A stretch of 64,000 nt of DNA from Galbibacter mesophilus (GTDB lineage Bacteria; Bacteroidota; Bacteroidia; Flavobacteriales; Flavobacteriaceae), in the NCBI RefSeq assembly GCF_023721415.1, contig NZ_JAMQVC010000001.1:558001-622000 (forward strand), read 5' to 3'. Position numbers and translations under genes: made by a program. The notes below the pieces were generated by a model. That model ran no database searches. It worked only from the letters and a program-made list of their open reading frames with translations, and was not told where the DNA came from. This document shows, piece after piece, positions 24,648 through 33,675 of the stretch. Within the stretch, counting starts at the first letter, position 1. Each line of letters starts with the position of its first letter.

Positions 24648-24679
24648 AAGCCACGATTTAAATCGTGGCTTTTTTTTAT
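24648..24679. terminator. Perfect palindromic bidirectional terminator
   Basis: AAGCCACGATTT and its complement AAATCGTGGCTT form a perfect palindrome (24648-24671) with A7 before and T8 after, serving the convergent small genes on both sides. Confidence 0.9.
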
Positions 24680-24680
24680 T

Positions 24681-24863
24681 TTATTTGTCTGACATGTCGT
24701 CGATTTCATCCTCGACTTCTTCAGCACCTTCTTCGATTTCATCACCTACATCCTCTGCAGCTTCTTCAACCTGCTCGGCCGGTGTATCTTTCTTCTCCTT
24801 ACAACTTGTTGTGAATGCTCCTAGCGAAAACACTAGAGCACACATTAATAATATCTTTTTCAT
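24681..24863 (-). CDS. Small acidic lipoprotein
   Basis: This 60-residue protein starts MKKILLMCALVFSLGAFTTS then CKEKKD, a lipoprotein signal with Cys at about 21. The remaining 40 residues are highly acidic heptad-like (EQVEEAAEDVGDEIEEGAEE), probably an alpha-helix on the envelope surface. Function unknown. It lies 35 nt after the DUF1328 gene on the same strand. Confidence 0.7.
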   Translation of the reverse strand: MKKILLMCALVFSLGAFTTSCKEKKDTPAEQVEEAAEDVGDEIEEGAEEVEDEIDDMSDK

Positions 24864-24898
24864 AATGACTTCTATTTAATGGTTAAAAATTATTTGAT

Positions 24899-25060
24899 TT
24901 ATCTTTTTACTAATCGGCTGATTAATGAAATTAAAAACAGCACAATGAATATAAAGAATAAAATTTTTGCTATTCCTGCAGAGGCTTCAGAGATACCTCC
25001 AAAACCGAATACTGCTGCAATTACAGCGACTATTAAAAAAATGATTGTCCAACGTAACAT
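24899..25060 (-). CDS. DUF1328 (YtjA-type) small membrane protein
   Basis: This 53-residue protein, [20 protein letters not shown] then [20 protein letters not shown] and [13 protein letters not shown], is a clean match by eye to DUF1328, which has two transmembrane segments joined by a GGIAxAAAGIAK-like turn. It is too short for a standard gene cutoff. Members are often stress- or osmolarity-linked, with unknown mechanism. The gene precedes a small lipoprotein gene. Confidence 0.85.
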   Translation of the reverse strand: MLRWTIIFLIVAVIAAVFGFGGISEASAGIAKILFFIFIVLFLISLISRLVKR

Positions 25061-25180
25061 ATCTATTAATTTTTTTTGGTTATACCTCTAAGGTACGTAT
25101 TAAAAACATTGACTGTTAACATTTTAAACAAATTTAACTCATTTTGTTAACTCACTGTTAAGTCATTAAATTATTACTAT

Positions 25181-26056
25181 TTATGCTGAAGTTACTTCAG
25201 ATTCTCTATGGATTTTCTTTACCAATCCTTGTAATACTTTCCCTGGCCCTACCTCTGTAAAAAGTAATGCTCCATCTTTAACCATATTTTGCACACTCTG
25301 TGTCCACTTAACTGGAGCTGTTAGCTGAGCAATTAAATTTTTCTTTATATCCTCAGGACTGGTAATCGCCGTGGTAGTTACATTTTGATAAACCGGACAG
25401 ATAGGCTTATTAAAATTTGTTTGCTCGATAGCTGCTGCTAATTCTTCCCGAGCAGGTTCCATTAAAGGAGAATGAAAAGCTCCCCCAACAGGTAATACCA
25501 AAGCACGTTTAGCTCCTTTTTCCTTAAGCGTTTCACAAGCCTTGTTAATAGCTTCTACCTCACCAGAAATCACCAATTGCCCTGGGCAGTTGTAATTGGC
25601 CGCTACCACAATTCCTTCGGTAGTTTCACAAACCTCTTCCACAATGGCATCTTCTAAACCTAAAACAGCAGCCATAGTGCTTGGAGTAATCTCACAAGCC
25701 TTCTGCATAGCCATCGCTCTTCTTGAAACCAGTTTTAGTCCGTCTTCAAAACTAAGCGTATCGTTGGCTACTAAGGCAGACAATTCTCCCAACGAATGAC
25801 CGGCAACCATATCTGGCTTAAAACTATCCCCTAAAACTTTACTTAGAATTACGGAATGTAAAAAAACAGCTGGTTGTGTTACTTTGGTTTGCTTTAAGTC
25901 TTCAGCCGTTCCTTGAAACATAGTTTCTGTAATGGAAAAACCTAAAATATCGTTGGCTTCTTCAAAAAGTTTTTTAGCTAAATCGGACTTTTCATACAAA
26001 TCGAGTCCCATTCCTACAAATTGTGCTCCCTGACCTGGGAAAATATATGCGTTCAT
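25181..26056 (-). CDS. fabD: Malonyl-CoA:ACP transacylase
   Basis: FabD transfers malonyl from CoA to acyl carrier protein in fatty acid synthesis. The 291-residue protein has the N-terminal GQGAQ loop (8-12), nucleophile S88 in GHSLGE, R113 in SRRAMAMQ, and H195 in GAFHSPLM. Length is normal. The promoter at 26083-26116 gives a leader of about 20 nt. It is alone rather than in a fab cluster, as often in Flavobacteriaceae. Confidence 0.97.
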   Translation of the reverse strand: MNAYIFPGQGAQFVGMGLDLYEKSDLAKKLFEEANDILGFSITETMFQGTAEDLKQTKVTQPAVFLHSVILSKVLGDSFKPDMVAGHSLGELSALVANDTLSFEDGLKLVSRRAMAMQKACEITPSTMAAVLGLEDAIVEEVCETTEGIVVAANYNCPGQLVISGEVEAINKACETLKEKGAKRALVLPVGGAFHSPLMEPAREELAAAIEQTNFNKPICPVYQNVTTTAITSPEDIKKNLIAQLTAPVKWTQSVQNMVKDGALLFTEVGPGKVLQGLVKKIHRESEVTSA

Positions 26057-26082
26057 GCTTTTACGTTTTACTTGTTCTTCAG

Positions 26083-26116
26083 CAAAAATAGAAATTATAT
26101 TGTTTTTAGTGTCAAA
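26083..26116 (-). promoter_or_regulatory. Promoter of fabD
   Basis: On the minus strand, TTTG (26116-26113), a 22-nt spacer and TATTTTTG (26090-26083) fit the -33/-7 pattern of Bacteroidota. Confidence 0.6.
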
Positions 26117-26171
26117 TGCAACTTAAACCTGTGTGTAGTTGTTTATACGAGAATTGACTTAACGCTATCGG

Positions 26172-26687
26172 TTATTCATCTTTAAACCAAGAGGCATACA
26201 TCACGTAGCTGTTGGCGATGCGTTCCACTTCGTTTTTACTTAAGTCGGCACTTATTTCTTTTACCTTTCTGGCAGGGACACCAGCGTAGATAGAACCGGA
26301 TTCTACGTGCGTATTTTGCGTAACTACTGCACCAGCAGCGATAATAGAATTACTTTCTACCACACAATTATCCATTACAATGCTGCCCATGCCGATGAGT
26401 ACGTTATCTTCTATGGTGCAACCGTGCACAATGGCATTATGCCCGATGGATACGTTATTTCCAATATTTGTAGGGTGTTTTTTGTAAGTACAATGAATTA
26501 CGGCTCCGTCTTGAATGTTTACTTTATCCCCAATCTTAATATAGTGCACATCTCCGCGAATGACCGCGTTGAACCAAATGCTGCAGTAATCTCCCATTAC
26601 CACATCTCCTACAATGGTGGCATTTTCAGCAATAAAAACTTCCTTGCCAAATGTTGGTTTCTTTCCGTTTACTTCTTTAAGAATCAT
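26172..26687 (-). CDS. Gamma carbonic anhydrase-like hexapeptide protein
   Basis: This 171-residue protein starts at ATG 26687; a TTG extension is rejected because a TACCTTTG -7 box (26703-26710) lies just upstream of the ATG. It is a left-handed beta-helix of hexapeptide repeats, with the gamma-CA zinc region RGDVHYIKIGD...GNNVSIGHNAIVHGCTI containing candidate His ligands. The function would be CO2 hydration or, as in many such paralogs, unknown. It stands next to PorP, with 35 nt between. Confidence 0.85.
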   Translation of the reverse strand: MILKEVNGKKPTFGKEVFIAENATIVGDVVMGDYCSIWFNAVIRGDVHYIKIGDKVNIQDGAVIHCTYKKHPTNIGNNVSIGHNAIVHGCTIEDNVLIGMGSIVMDNCVVESNSIIAAGAVVTQNTHVESGSIYAGVPARKVKEISADLSKNEVERIANSYVMYASWFKDE

Positions 26688-26721
26688 AACCTTTGTTTTG
26701 TACAAAGGTAAACTTAGCCAA

Positions 26722-27717
26722 TTAATTTACCGCAGGGCATTTACAATTATATCGTTTCTCGGGCTGAAGGAAGTCGTAACCAATCGTTATTTGGTGGAAA
26801 CCACCTTCGTCGAAGCGAATATCGCCTTGTTGATACGAATAATTATAAGAAAACATAAAGCGTTTCAGGTTTATACCAACAAATGGAGTCACCAATTGTA
26901 GTTTTTGCGAAGTAGTACCGCCTCCAATTTCATACTGGGCTCCATCAAAACTCCTCCGGTACGATAGTCCGCCCCAAAGTGTTCCAAATTCAAACTCCCG
27001 GTATACTTTCGCATTTAAATCGATAGAAGACTCCTCAGTATATTCAGAAAATTGCAAAAGAAAAGAAGGTTCCACTTGCCAAAGATTTTTACCAAAAACA
27101 TATCCAGCGGAAACCAAATAGCGTCTTAGATTGTCAATTTCTTCAGCAGAATAAAGGTCACGACCACTTCCCAATATATTCTTTACCGTGAAATGCGTGT
27201 AAAATTCTAGGAAATGATAAGACATTCCTGCATCTACATTAAAGTAATTTACATTGTTGCTAGTTCCTGTAATTATAGGGTCTGGAATAATTGAAACAAA
27301 ATCCGATTCATCCAATCTACTTTGCAGAAAGCCCACATTGATACCAAAAGAAAGCTGATTAACACCGTCCCTATACTCGGAAAGAGTTAAGTGGTGAGCG
27401 TAGGTTAACTTCATTCCTGTTTGCGAATGGTATCCATTTCTGTCGTTAAAAAGTATAGCTCCTACTCCACTTTTTTCACCCACTCTAACATTTGCGTTTA
27501 AAGTTTGCAGCGCTGGCGCACGTTCCACATCGAACCATTGCTTTCTGGCAGTTAGTCTTATTTTACCTCCTTTACTGGCACCTGCCATAGAAGGATGTAT
27601 TAAATAATAGTTATCCGAAAGGTAATCGAAGTACACGGGGACCCCTTCTTGGGCATGGGTAGTAGCTAGGGAGAGAACCAATAGTGCAAAAGCACTAAAT
27701 CGAGCAAAAAAAGCCAT
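26722..27717 (-). CDS. PorP/SprF family type IX secretion protein
   Basis: This 331-residue beta-barrel outer-membrane protein starts with a signal peptide (MAFFARFSAFALLVLSLATTHA) and the PorP/SprF signature YFDYLSDNYYLIHPSMAGASKGGKIRLTARKQWF. It pairs with surface adhesins or other cargo of the type IX system. It ends with a strand-rich region and GYDF before a short tail. A TATCTTTG -7 box (27748-27755) lies 30 nt upstream, divergent from the Nfu gene. No partner adhesin is adjacent. Confidence 0.9.
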   Translation of the reverse strand: MAFFARFSAFALLVLSLATTHAQEGVPVYFDYLSDNYYLIHPSMAGASKGGKIRLTARKQWFDVERAPALQTLNANVRVGEKSGVGAILFNDRNGYHSQTGMKLTYAHHLTLSEYRDGVNQLSFGINVGFLQSRLDESDFVSIIPDPIITGTSNNVNYFNVDAGMSYHFLEFYTHFTVKNILGSGRDLYSAEEIDNLRRYLVSAGYVFGKNLWQVEPSFLLQFSEYTEESSIDLNAKVYREFEFGTLWGGLSYRRSFDGAQYEIGGGTTSQKLQLVTPFVGINLKRFMFSYNYSYQQGDIRFDEGGFHQITIGYDFLQPEKRYNCKCPAVN

Positions 27718-27747
27718 TAGCGTATTTTAAATTAGTAGGTTATCCTC

Positions 27748-27785
27748 CAAAGATATTAAAAGATGCTATATGTTTTGTAATTTTG
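27748..27785. promoter_or_regulatory. Divergent -7 boxes for porP-like and nfu genes
   Basis: TATCTTTG on the minus strand (27755-27748) serves the PorP/SprF gene. TAATTTTG on the plus strand (27778-27785) serves the Nfu gene. Confidence 0.6.
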
Positions 27786-27801
27786 CCATAAATTAGACAA
27801 A

Positions 27802-28719
27802 ATGGAATCCTTCAAAATAAAAATACAGCCTACCAATCAGCCTTCTATTATAAAATTCGAGGCGAACAAGTTTTTAACCCGTAAGCAAAATTATGAGTTT
27901 AAAAATGTAGATGAGGCTAAAAATTCGCCCTTAGCCAAACAACTTTTTTACTTGCCGTTTACCAAAACCGTATATATCTCCGGTAACTTTGTAGCCATTG
28001 AAAGATACGACATCGTGGAATGGCCTGATGTACAAAACGAGGTGGCTCAGCAAATTGAAAATTATTTAAATTCTGGCGAACCGGTAATTATAGAAGATGA
28101 AAATACGCCTTCTAAAGTTCCCGTAACGGTATATGCAGAAAGCACACCAAATCCTGCGGCGCTTAAGTTTGTAAGTAACAAAAAGTTGGTGCTTTCAACT
28201 TATGAGTTTAAAAATATAGATGAAGCGAAAAATTCACCTTTGGCTACCTGTCTTTTCCATTTTCCATTTGTGAAAGAGGTTTTCATGGATGAAAATTATA
28301 TTTCTATTCTGAAGTATGATATGGCCGAATGGGACGATATTGTGGCTGAATTAAGGGAATATATACGCTCCTATATTGAAGAAGGCAAAGAGATTGTTTC
28401 TGAAAATGCTGAAGCAGCATCTCCTTCCGAACAAAATAAGGCGACCAATAACAAAAGCGTAGCAACGGAAAATTTAGATGATACTTCCAAAGAAATCATC
28501 AACATTTTGGAAGAATACGTTAAACCAGCGGTTGCTAGCGATGGTGGAAATATTTTATTTCAATCGTACGATGAAGATTCTAAAACCGTAAGCGTTATTT
28601 TACAAGGAGCTTGTAGCGGATGTCCATCTTCTACCTTTACTTTGAAAAATGGTATTGAAAATATGCTAAAAAGCATGCTGGATGGCAAAGTAAACGAAGT
28701 GGTTGCCATTAACGGATAA
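27802..28719 (+). CDS. Iron-sulfur scaffold with two Nfu_N domains and a NifU C-terminal domain
   Basis: This 305-residue protein has two copies of the Nfu N-terminal domain (about 1-95, and 110-200; both carry FKNxDEAKNSPLA and FPFxKxVxxxxNxISIxKYDxxEW-like strings). The NifU-like C-terminal domain follows (about 225-305) with the cluster ligands C-x-x-C in GACSGCPSS. It would carry and donate [4Fe-4S] clusters. The duplication is clear; the second domain has lost no obvious motif. It stands alone, with a bidirectional terminator behind it. Confidence 0.92.
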   Translation: MESFKIKIQPTNQPSIIKFEANKFLTRKQNYEFKNVDEAKNSPLAKQLFYLPFTKTVYISGNFVAIERYDIVEWPDVQNEVAQQIENYLNSGEPVIIEDENTPSKVPVTVYAESTPNPAALKFVSNKKLVLSTYEFKNIDEAKNSPLATCLFHFPFVKEVFMDENYISILKYDMAEWDDIVAELREYIRSYIEEGKEIVSENAEAASPSEQNKATNNKSVATENLDDTSKEIINILEEYVKPAVASDGGNILFQSYDEDSKTVSVILQGACSGCPSSTFTLKNGIENMLKSMLDGKVNEVVAING

Positions 28720-28740
28720 TATAGAATCGTAAATAATAAA

Positions 28741-28775
28741 AAGGCCTGAAAATTGATTATTTTCAGGCCTTTTTA
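28741..28775. terminator. Bidirectional terminator between nfu and the GH43 gene
   Basis: AAGGCCTGAAAA (28741-28752) pairs with TTTTCAGGCCTT (28760-28771), with A-tract before and T-tract after. Confidence 0.92.
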
Positions 28776-28780
28776 TTTAA

Positions 28781-30610
28781 TTACTCGGTATACAAAACCT
28801 CACTTCTTTTGGAGATTCCGTTTTCATTAAAAGCTTCCACTTGATAATAATATCCTTGATCTGTGTTTAGCGCTCTTAACTCATAATTGGGCTCACCGTA
28901 CATTAATGCGGATAGGTTTAACTTATCTTTATCGATACCCCAATAGATTACGTAGCCAGTAGCATCTTTCACTTTATCCCAAGTAAGCATGGCATTCCTC
29001 CTATCCTCTTGTCGTTTTGCTTCAAAATGCTTAGGTGTTTTCGGTTTTCTTTCTTTTCCGTTACCAAATACACGCAATTCAGAAATAGCCAAATACTCGT
29101 TGGTACAATACACATGATTATATTTGATATATCTTGCTTCCACAGACTCTTTAAGCTCAATATACCCGTGTGGCATGTCGCGATTGTTTTTTGAGTAATC
29201 TGCAATTGTTTGCCATTTTTTGCCGTCTAAAGAAGCTTCAATGGTAAAACGTTGTTTTAGGGTATCTGGTTTTCCGAAGATTTTACTTTTATAATCTTGA
29301 AAATTTATTTGGATAGCTTTTACATCCATCGGTTTTTTTAAATCCATTTGAACGTAAATGGAATCGTTGTTGGCAGCAGAAACCCAATAAGAACGTATTT
29401 CTTCGTCGTTTATCTTTTCAATTTCATATCCTTTTATTTGCTCTTGCATGTAGCCCTTATCACTCTCGTCTACAACTTTACTTTCACCCTCTACCAGTGG
29501 AGAGTTAGTAGTTACGGGCTTGTTGTAAGAAAGTAGCATCCATCCTGTAAAACGCTCTTTGTGGTTTTCCACTTCCGTTCCAGGTAAATAATGGGGGTAA
29601 TCGCCATAAGCGGTATTCACAAACATTTGTCCGTTTTCCTCAAAACCGGCAGGATACATTCCCAGTCTTCTTTCAAATTTAAAGTTTACGGAAATTGCCA
29701 TCGTTGAATAATGCCAGTAATTTCCATTGTTGTCTCTAACGGTGCTTCCGTGACCAGAACCTTTTAAAAATCCTCCCGGCTTATAAGAAATAGGATTATA
29801 GGGTGCATATTCAAAAGGCCCGAGCGGACTCTTACTGGTGTAAACGCCATCAGCATAAACATTCCACTGTGTACCTGGCGCACCATACTCTAAATAATAA
29901 GTATCTCCGTGCTTAACCATCCACGGACCTTCAATAAAAGGCTTCAATTCCGATTTATGGTCTTGACCAAATCGCTCCCAACCATGTTTTTCAGGTTGTA
30001 AATTGAATAAATCCTTTTGTTCCCCCATCGGGATATAATAATTGGCGGTATCCAATTGCACCCCATGGATAGGCCATTTATTAGACGATTCTTCATACAA
30101 GTACACACTATTATCATCGTCCACGAAAATATTAGGATCTTGTACCCCGTTTGGCACATTTATAACTGCATAATTGGTTTTCCAATCACCCAATTCAGGA
30201 TTATCAGTTTCAATAACCGCCCCTCTTCCTGAAGGATCTCCCAACATTAAAATCTTACCATTCCTTACCGCAGCAGCAGGGGCATTACACCCATTAAAAT
30301 ACCAACTTTGAGGCTTTATGAATTTCCATTCGCTCATATCTGAGGAAGTCCAATACCCATGGGATCGGGTAACGAACATGTAGTATTTCCCCTTAAAATT
30401 AACAATGGCAGGATCTGCACCCGATCGATAAGACACATCGCTCCTTCCACGGTAATGCGACATATAGGTATAATCGATATCAATAGGGTTGCAATACGTT
30501 TTATAGTCTTTTTTGGCGAGCATATCTTGCGCTGTCGCACCACCAAACACACCAAAGCAAAGTGCGGATAAAAAAAGTGTTTTAATCGAGGTACTATTGA
30601 AATTAATCAT
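28781..30610 (-). CDS. Secreted glycoside hydrolase family 43-type protein
   Basis: Starting at ATG 30610 gives 609 residues with a signal peptide (MINFNSTSIKTLFLSALCFGVFGGATAQ). A five-bladed propeller follows (about 35-340) with candidate catalytic D66 (GADPAIV), D158 (GVQDPNIF) and E227 (FIEGPWM). A discoidin-like F5/8 C domain (about 395-530, ending YIKYNHVYCTNEYLAISELRVFG) and a fibronectin type III-like domain (about 540-609) follow. It should release arabinose, xylose or galactose from side chains. There is no T9SS C-terminal domain signature. Function is inferred from family. Confidence 0.85.
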   Translation of the reverse strand: MINFNSTSIKTLFLSALCFGVFGGATAQDMLAKKDYKTYCNPIDIDYTYMSHYRGRSDVSYRSGADPAIVNFKGKYYMFVTRSHGYWTSSDMSEWKFIKPQSWYFNGCNAPAAAVRNGKILMLGDPSGRGAVIETDNPELGDWKTNYAVINVPNGVQDPNIFVDDDNSVYLYEESSNKWPIHGVQLDTANYYIPMGEQKDLFNLQPEKHGWERFGQDHKSELKPFIEGPWMVKHGDTYYLEYGAPGTQWNVYADGVYTSKSPLGPFEYAPYNPISYKPGGFLKGSGHGSTVRDNNGNYWHYSTMAISVNFKFERRLGMYPAGFEENGQMFVNTAYGDYPHYLPGTEVENHKERFTGWMLLSYNKPVTTNSPLVEGESKVVDESDKGYMQEQIKGYEIEKINDEEIRSYWVSAANNDSIYVQMDLKKPMDVKAIQINFQDYKSKIFGKPDTLKQRFTIEASLDGKKWQTIADYSKNNRDMPHGYIELKESVEARYIKYNHVYCTNEYLAISELRVFGNGKERKPKTPKHFEAKRQEDRRNAMLTWDKVKDATGYVIYWGIDKDKLNLSALMYGEPNYELRALNTDQGYYYQVEAFNENGISKRSEVLYTE

Positions 30611-30816
30611 CTTGGGAATATTAAAATGTGTGAAGTTCGAAACTACGCAAAAGCTAGTATTCACCACAAGAAATGGAGTACATCAAAAGTACATCAACAC
30701 TGAAAAATCGTTTGTTTTAACACTTAAAATGCTCTCTTCTGCTGAATTAAAAAAATCAAACTCAATTGATAAATTTCATCAAAAAAGGAAACAAATTCCT
30801 TATTAGAAGTGACAGA

Positions 30817-33084
30817 TTACTTTTTTATTCGATTATAATTCTGTTGGAATTCGTCGAAGAGGGTTAACAAACTAATGGTAGCTGTAATAAGATCTTTTGT
30901 TTCTAGTAGAAGTCCGAAATAAAGCTTTGTGTTCTTGGCACTGGTTTCCGTACTTCTAATTCTTTCAATCTGTTTTTGAATAAGGCTAGATACATGCTCC
31001 AAAAGAACATTCTTTTCCTCAATAGCATCGGCGATGTTATCAAAACTACGTGCATCGAAATCCTTATAAATACGCGTATAAAGTTCATCAAGTTTGTTAT
31101 CGATACGTTTTAAATCCCTAATCTGATTAAACTTTAGATTTTTATGATTGTTATTAACATGCGAAAAACTATTCTTACTGATATAACCAATGGATTGCAG
31201 CATATCCTGAAGGCTATCCAGCGTTAAAATATAAAACTTACTCGCCTCAACCGAGCTTTCATCAAGCGATTTAATAAAATAAAAAATGTCACTTTTCAAG
31301 CCCTCAATTTCTGTTTCAAGCTTTTTAAGTTGCTTTTTGGACTTTTTCAATTTGGCAAGGTCTTGCAATCCCAAATTATCAATTACATCGCTATATATTT
31401 TACTAATTCTTTTAATTACCTGTGAAATATTCTCGGAGCAATCGCTTATTATTTCATTTATGGTAATTAATGAAGTCCTATCAATTTTCTCTTCGCTTGC
31501 TATTTTCTTTTGTTTTTTACGATAAACCAAAAAGCTTCGTATCAGCAATAACAACGCGATGCACAAAAGAATACTTATAGCCCAACCTTCACCGTAGAAA
31601 ATTAAAGTTGCAAACAAGGCTGCCGCCGAAAAGGCTACCATTGCCGTAACAAACCAGCCGCCAATTACATTAAACACCCCCGCAACCCTGTACACGGCAC
31701 TCTCTCTTCCCCAAGCTTTGTCGGAAAGGGAAGTTCCCATCGCTACCATAAAGGACACATAAGTTGTAGACAACGGTAATTTTAAGGAAGTTGCAATTGA
31801 AATTAAGATACTGGCCACCATTAAATTAACAGAAGCCCGTACCATATCGAAAGCTGGTTGATCGTCGTTTCTGCGGGATCTCTTTTCAGAAGGTTTGGCA
31901 AATCTCTTCCCTATTTTTTCCTGAATACTCGTGGGAATTACCTGCGAACAAATCTCGGTTAAATTCACTGTTGTCCGCACCACAAAACGCGACAGGAAAT
32001 TAGGCTCAAACTTTTCTTGTCCTTCACCACTTCTGGCTAAATTTATTTCAGTATACATAACAGAACGGGCCTTTTTAGAAAGCCACAGCGTTACCACCAT
32101 TACCATTCCTGCGAAAACCAGCATGTAAGTGGGTGTTTCCACTTTACCAGAAAGGCTGTTCATAGCAAATTCAGAAGGCAAAATCCCTGTAGATTCATAA
32201 GCGCCCTGCCAAAGTTCAAAAGACTGAAAAGCAGCGATAGGCACCCCGATAAAGTTCACTAAATCATTCCCCGCAAAAGCCAGCGCCAAAGCAAACGTTC
32301 CGATAAGAATTATAATTTTCAGTAAATCATACTTGGTGTATTTAATGATAACTTGCGAAATAAAAGTGAAGAACAAAAAACATGCAGCTAGCAATAGCAC
32401 TCTACTTTCTTCTACAAATACCAAGAAAGAGTCAGGTATTCCAGAAACTCCTTTTATACCTTTAATTAAAATAAAATAGGTAATAGCGGTAATAGCCACC
32501 CCGCCGAATATTCCCCCAACGTATTTCATCCTTTTTTCATACTGAAAAGAAAATACCAGCCTAGAAATCCATTGCACGATAGCACCAATAGTAAAAGCAA
32601 TTACTACGGAAAGTAAGATTCCCATAATTATTTCAATAGCTTTATCACTATTTATATACTGGGAAAGCGTAGAAAGCGAATCATCCGCTTTGATGATTTT
32701 TAAAACTGAAATCGCCACTGAAGCTCCCAATAATTCAAAAACAATAGAAACAGTAGTAGAAGTAGGCAGTTCGAGAGAATTGAACAGATCTAGCAGTAAA
32801 ACATCGGTAATCATAACCGCAATAAATATGATCATGATTTCGTCAAAGAAGAACTGACTCGGATTAAATATTCCTTTTCGGGCCACTTCCATCAGTCCGG
32901 AAGAAAAAACCGCTCCAACGGCTACCCCAATACTGGCAACAATTAAAACAGTTCTAAGTGAGCCAGCTTTAGACCCTACTGCCGAATTTAAAAAATTAAC
33001 TGCATCATTGCTTACCCCAACAGTTAAATCCACAATCGCTAAAACAAAGAGCGCGAATAATAATAAAATATAAAATTGTTCCAT
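30817..33084 (-). CDS. PiT-family inorganic phosphate transporter with C-terminal cytosolic domain
   Basis: This 755-residue transporter has two PiT halves: the first holds GVSNDAVNFLNSAVGSKAGS (near residue 25), the second FAGNDLVNFIGVPIAAF (near 265). Ten or more membrane segments follow through residue 500. A cytosolic coiled-coil domain (about 530-755) with PhoU-like helices ends the protein. It moves phosphate with Na+ or H+. The C-terminal domain is a fusion as compared with short PiT proteins. It is divergent from dodecin. Confidence 0.9.
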   Translation of the reverse strand: MEQFYILLLFALFVLAIVDLTVGVSNDAVNFLNSAVGSKAGSLRTVLIVASIGVAVGAVFSSGLMEVARKGIFNPSQFFFDEIMIIFIAVMITDVLLLDLFNSLELPTSTTVSIVFELLGASVAISVLKIIKADDSLSTLSQYINSDKAIEIIMGILLSVVIAFTIGAIVQWISRLVFSFQYEKRMKYVGGIFGGVAITAITYFILIKGIKGVSGIPDSFLVFVEESRVLLLAACFLFFTFISQVIIKYTKYDLLKIIILIGTFALALAFAGNDLVNFIGVPIAAFQSFELWQGAYESTGILPSEFAMNSLSGKVETPTYMLVFAGMVMVVTLWLSKKARSVMYTEINLARSGEGQEKFEPNFLSRFVVRTTVNLTEICSQVIPTSIQEKIGKRFAKPSEKRSRRNDDQPAFDMVRASVNLMVASILISIATSLKLPLSTTYVSFMVAMGTSLSDKAWGRESAVYRVAGVFNVIGGWFVTAMVAFSAAALFATLIFYGEGWAISILLCIALLLLIRSFLVYRKKQKKIASEEKIDRTSLITINEIISDCSENISQVIKRISKIYSDVIDNLGLQDLAKLKKSKKQLKKLETEIEGLKSDIFYFIKSLDESSVEASKFYILTLDSLQDMLQSIGYISKNSFSHVNNNHKNLKFNQIRDLKRIDNKLDELYTRIYKDFDARSFDNIADAIEEKNVLLEHVSSLIQKQIERIRSTETSAKNTKLYFGLLLETKDLITATISLLTLFDEFQQNYNRIKK

Positions 33085-33248
33085 ACATTAATCTTCTCGC
33101 ATGATGAATTGTACACCATGAGGCTATTTCACAGTTTCTGATTGCTAGCAAAAATCCATTAAGAAAATAAAAAATGCGTTAATTTAAAGTTACCAAAACA
33201 TTACCTAAGAAGAAATAACGCTTTGTTAACGCAGTAGTTAGCGTGCGA

Positions 33249-33283
33249 AATTTCTTATTCTGAAGAAATTCTGCTATCTTTAA
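33249..33283 (+). promoter_or_regulatory. Candidate operator and promoter of dodecin
   Basis: A perfect dyad AATTTCTT (33249-33256) and AAGAAATT (33263-33270) with a 6-nt spacer lies just before TATCTTTA (33275-33282), which is one base from the -7 consensus. Confidence 0.4.
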
Positions 33284-33317
33284 TGGAATCACTAATTAAC
33301 AACAAAATCATAAAATT

Positions 33318-33518
33318 ATGGCAGTTTTAAAAGTAATAGAAGTGTTGGCCAATTCCAGCAAAAGCTGGGAAGATGCCGCCAAAACCGCAATTAAAAAAGC
33401 GTCAGGCTCTGTTAAGAATATCAAATCCGTTTATATAAATGAACAGAGTGCTACAGTAAAAGATGGAGAAATAGACCAATATCGAGTAAATGCAAAAATC
33501 ACTTTCGAAATTGATTAG
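33318..33518 (+). CDS. Dodecin
   Basis: This 66-residue protein (MAVLKVIEVLANSSKSWEDA, KKASGSVKNIKSVYINEQSA, YRVNAKITFEID) is a dodecin, a 12-mer that stores or sequesters flavin. The family tryptophan W17 (in KSWEDA), which stacks on flavin, is present. The start is ATG 33318 and the frame is complete. A strong terminator follows. Confidence 0.93.
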   Translation: MAVLKVIEVLANSSKSWEDAAKTAIKKASGSVKNIKSVYINEQSATVKDGEIDQYRVNAKITFEID

Positions 33519-33545
33519 GTTTTAACGGAAGATTATTATTTAATT

Positions 33546-33582
33546 ACTGTTTAATAGTATTCCTGCTATTAAACAGTTTTTT
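33546..33582 (+). terminator. Terminator of the dodecin gene
   Basis: ACTGTTTAATAG (33546-33557) pairs with CTATTAAACAGT (33566-33577), a 12-bp stem followed by T6. Confidence 0.9.
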
Positions 33583-33650
33583 ATGAAGCATAATATAGAC
33601 ATTAACAGGAAATTTAATACTTCAAACTTTTAATTCTCTACAATTGCTTC

Positions 33651-33658
33651 TAATTTTG
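33651..33658 (+). promoter_or_regulatory. -7 box of mscS
   Basis: TAATTTTG matches TAnnTTTG, 17 nt before ATG 33676. Confidence 0.55.
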
Positions 33659-33675
33659 AACAAAACGAAAAAAAT

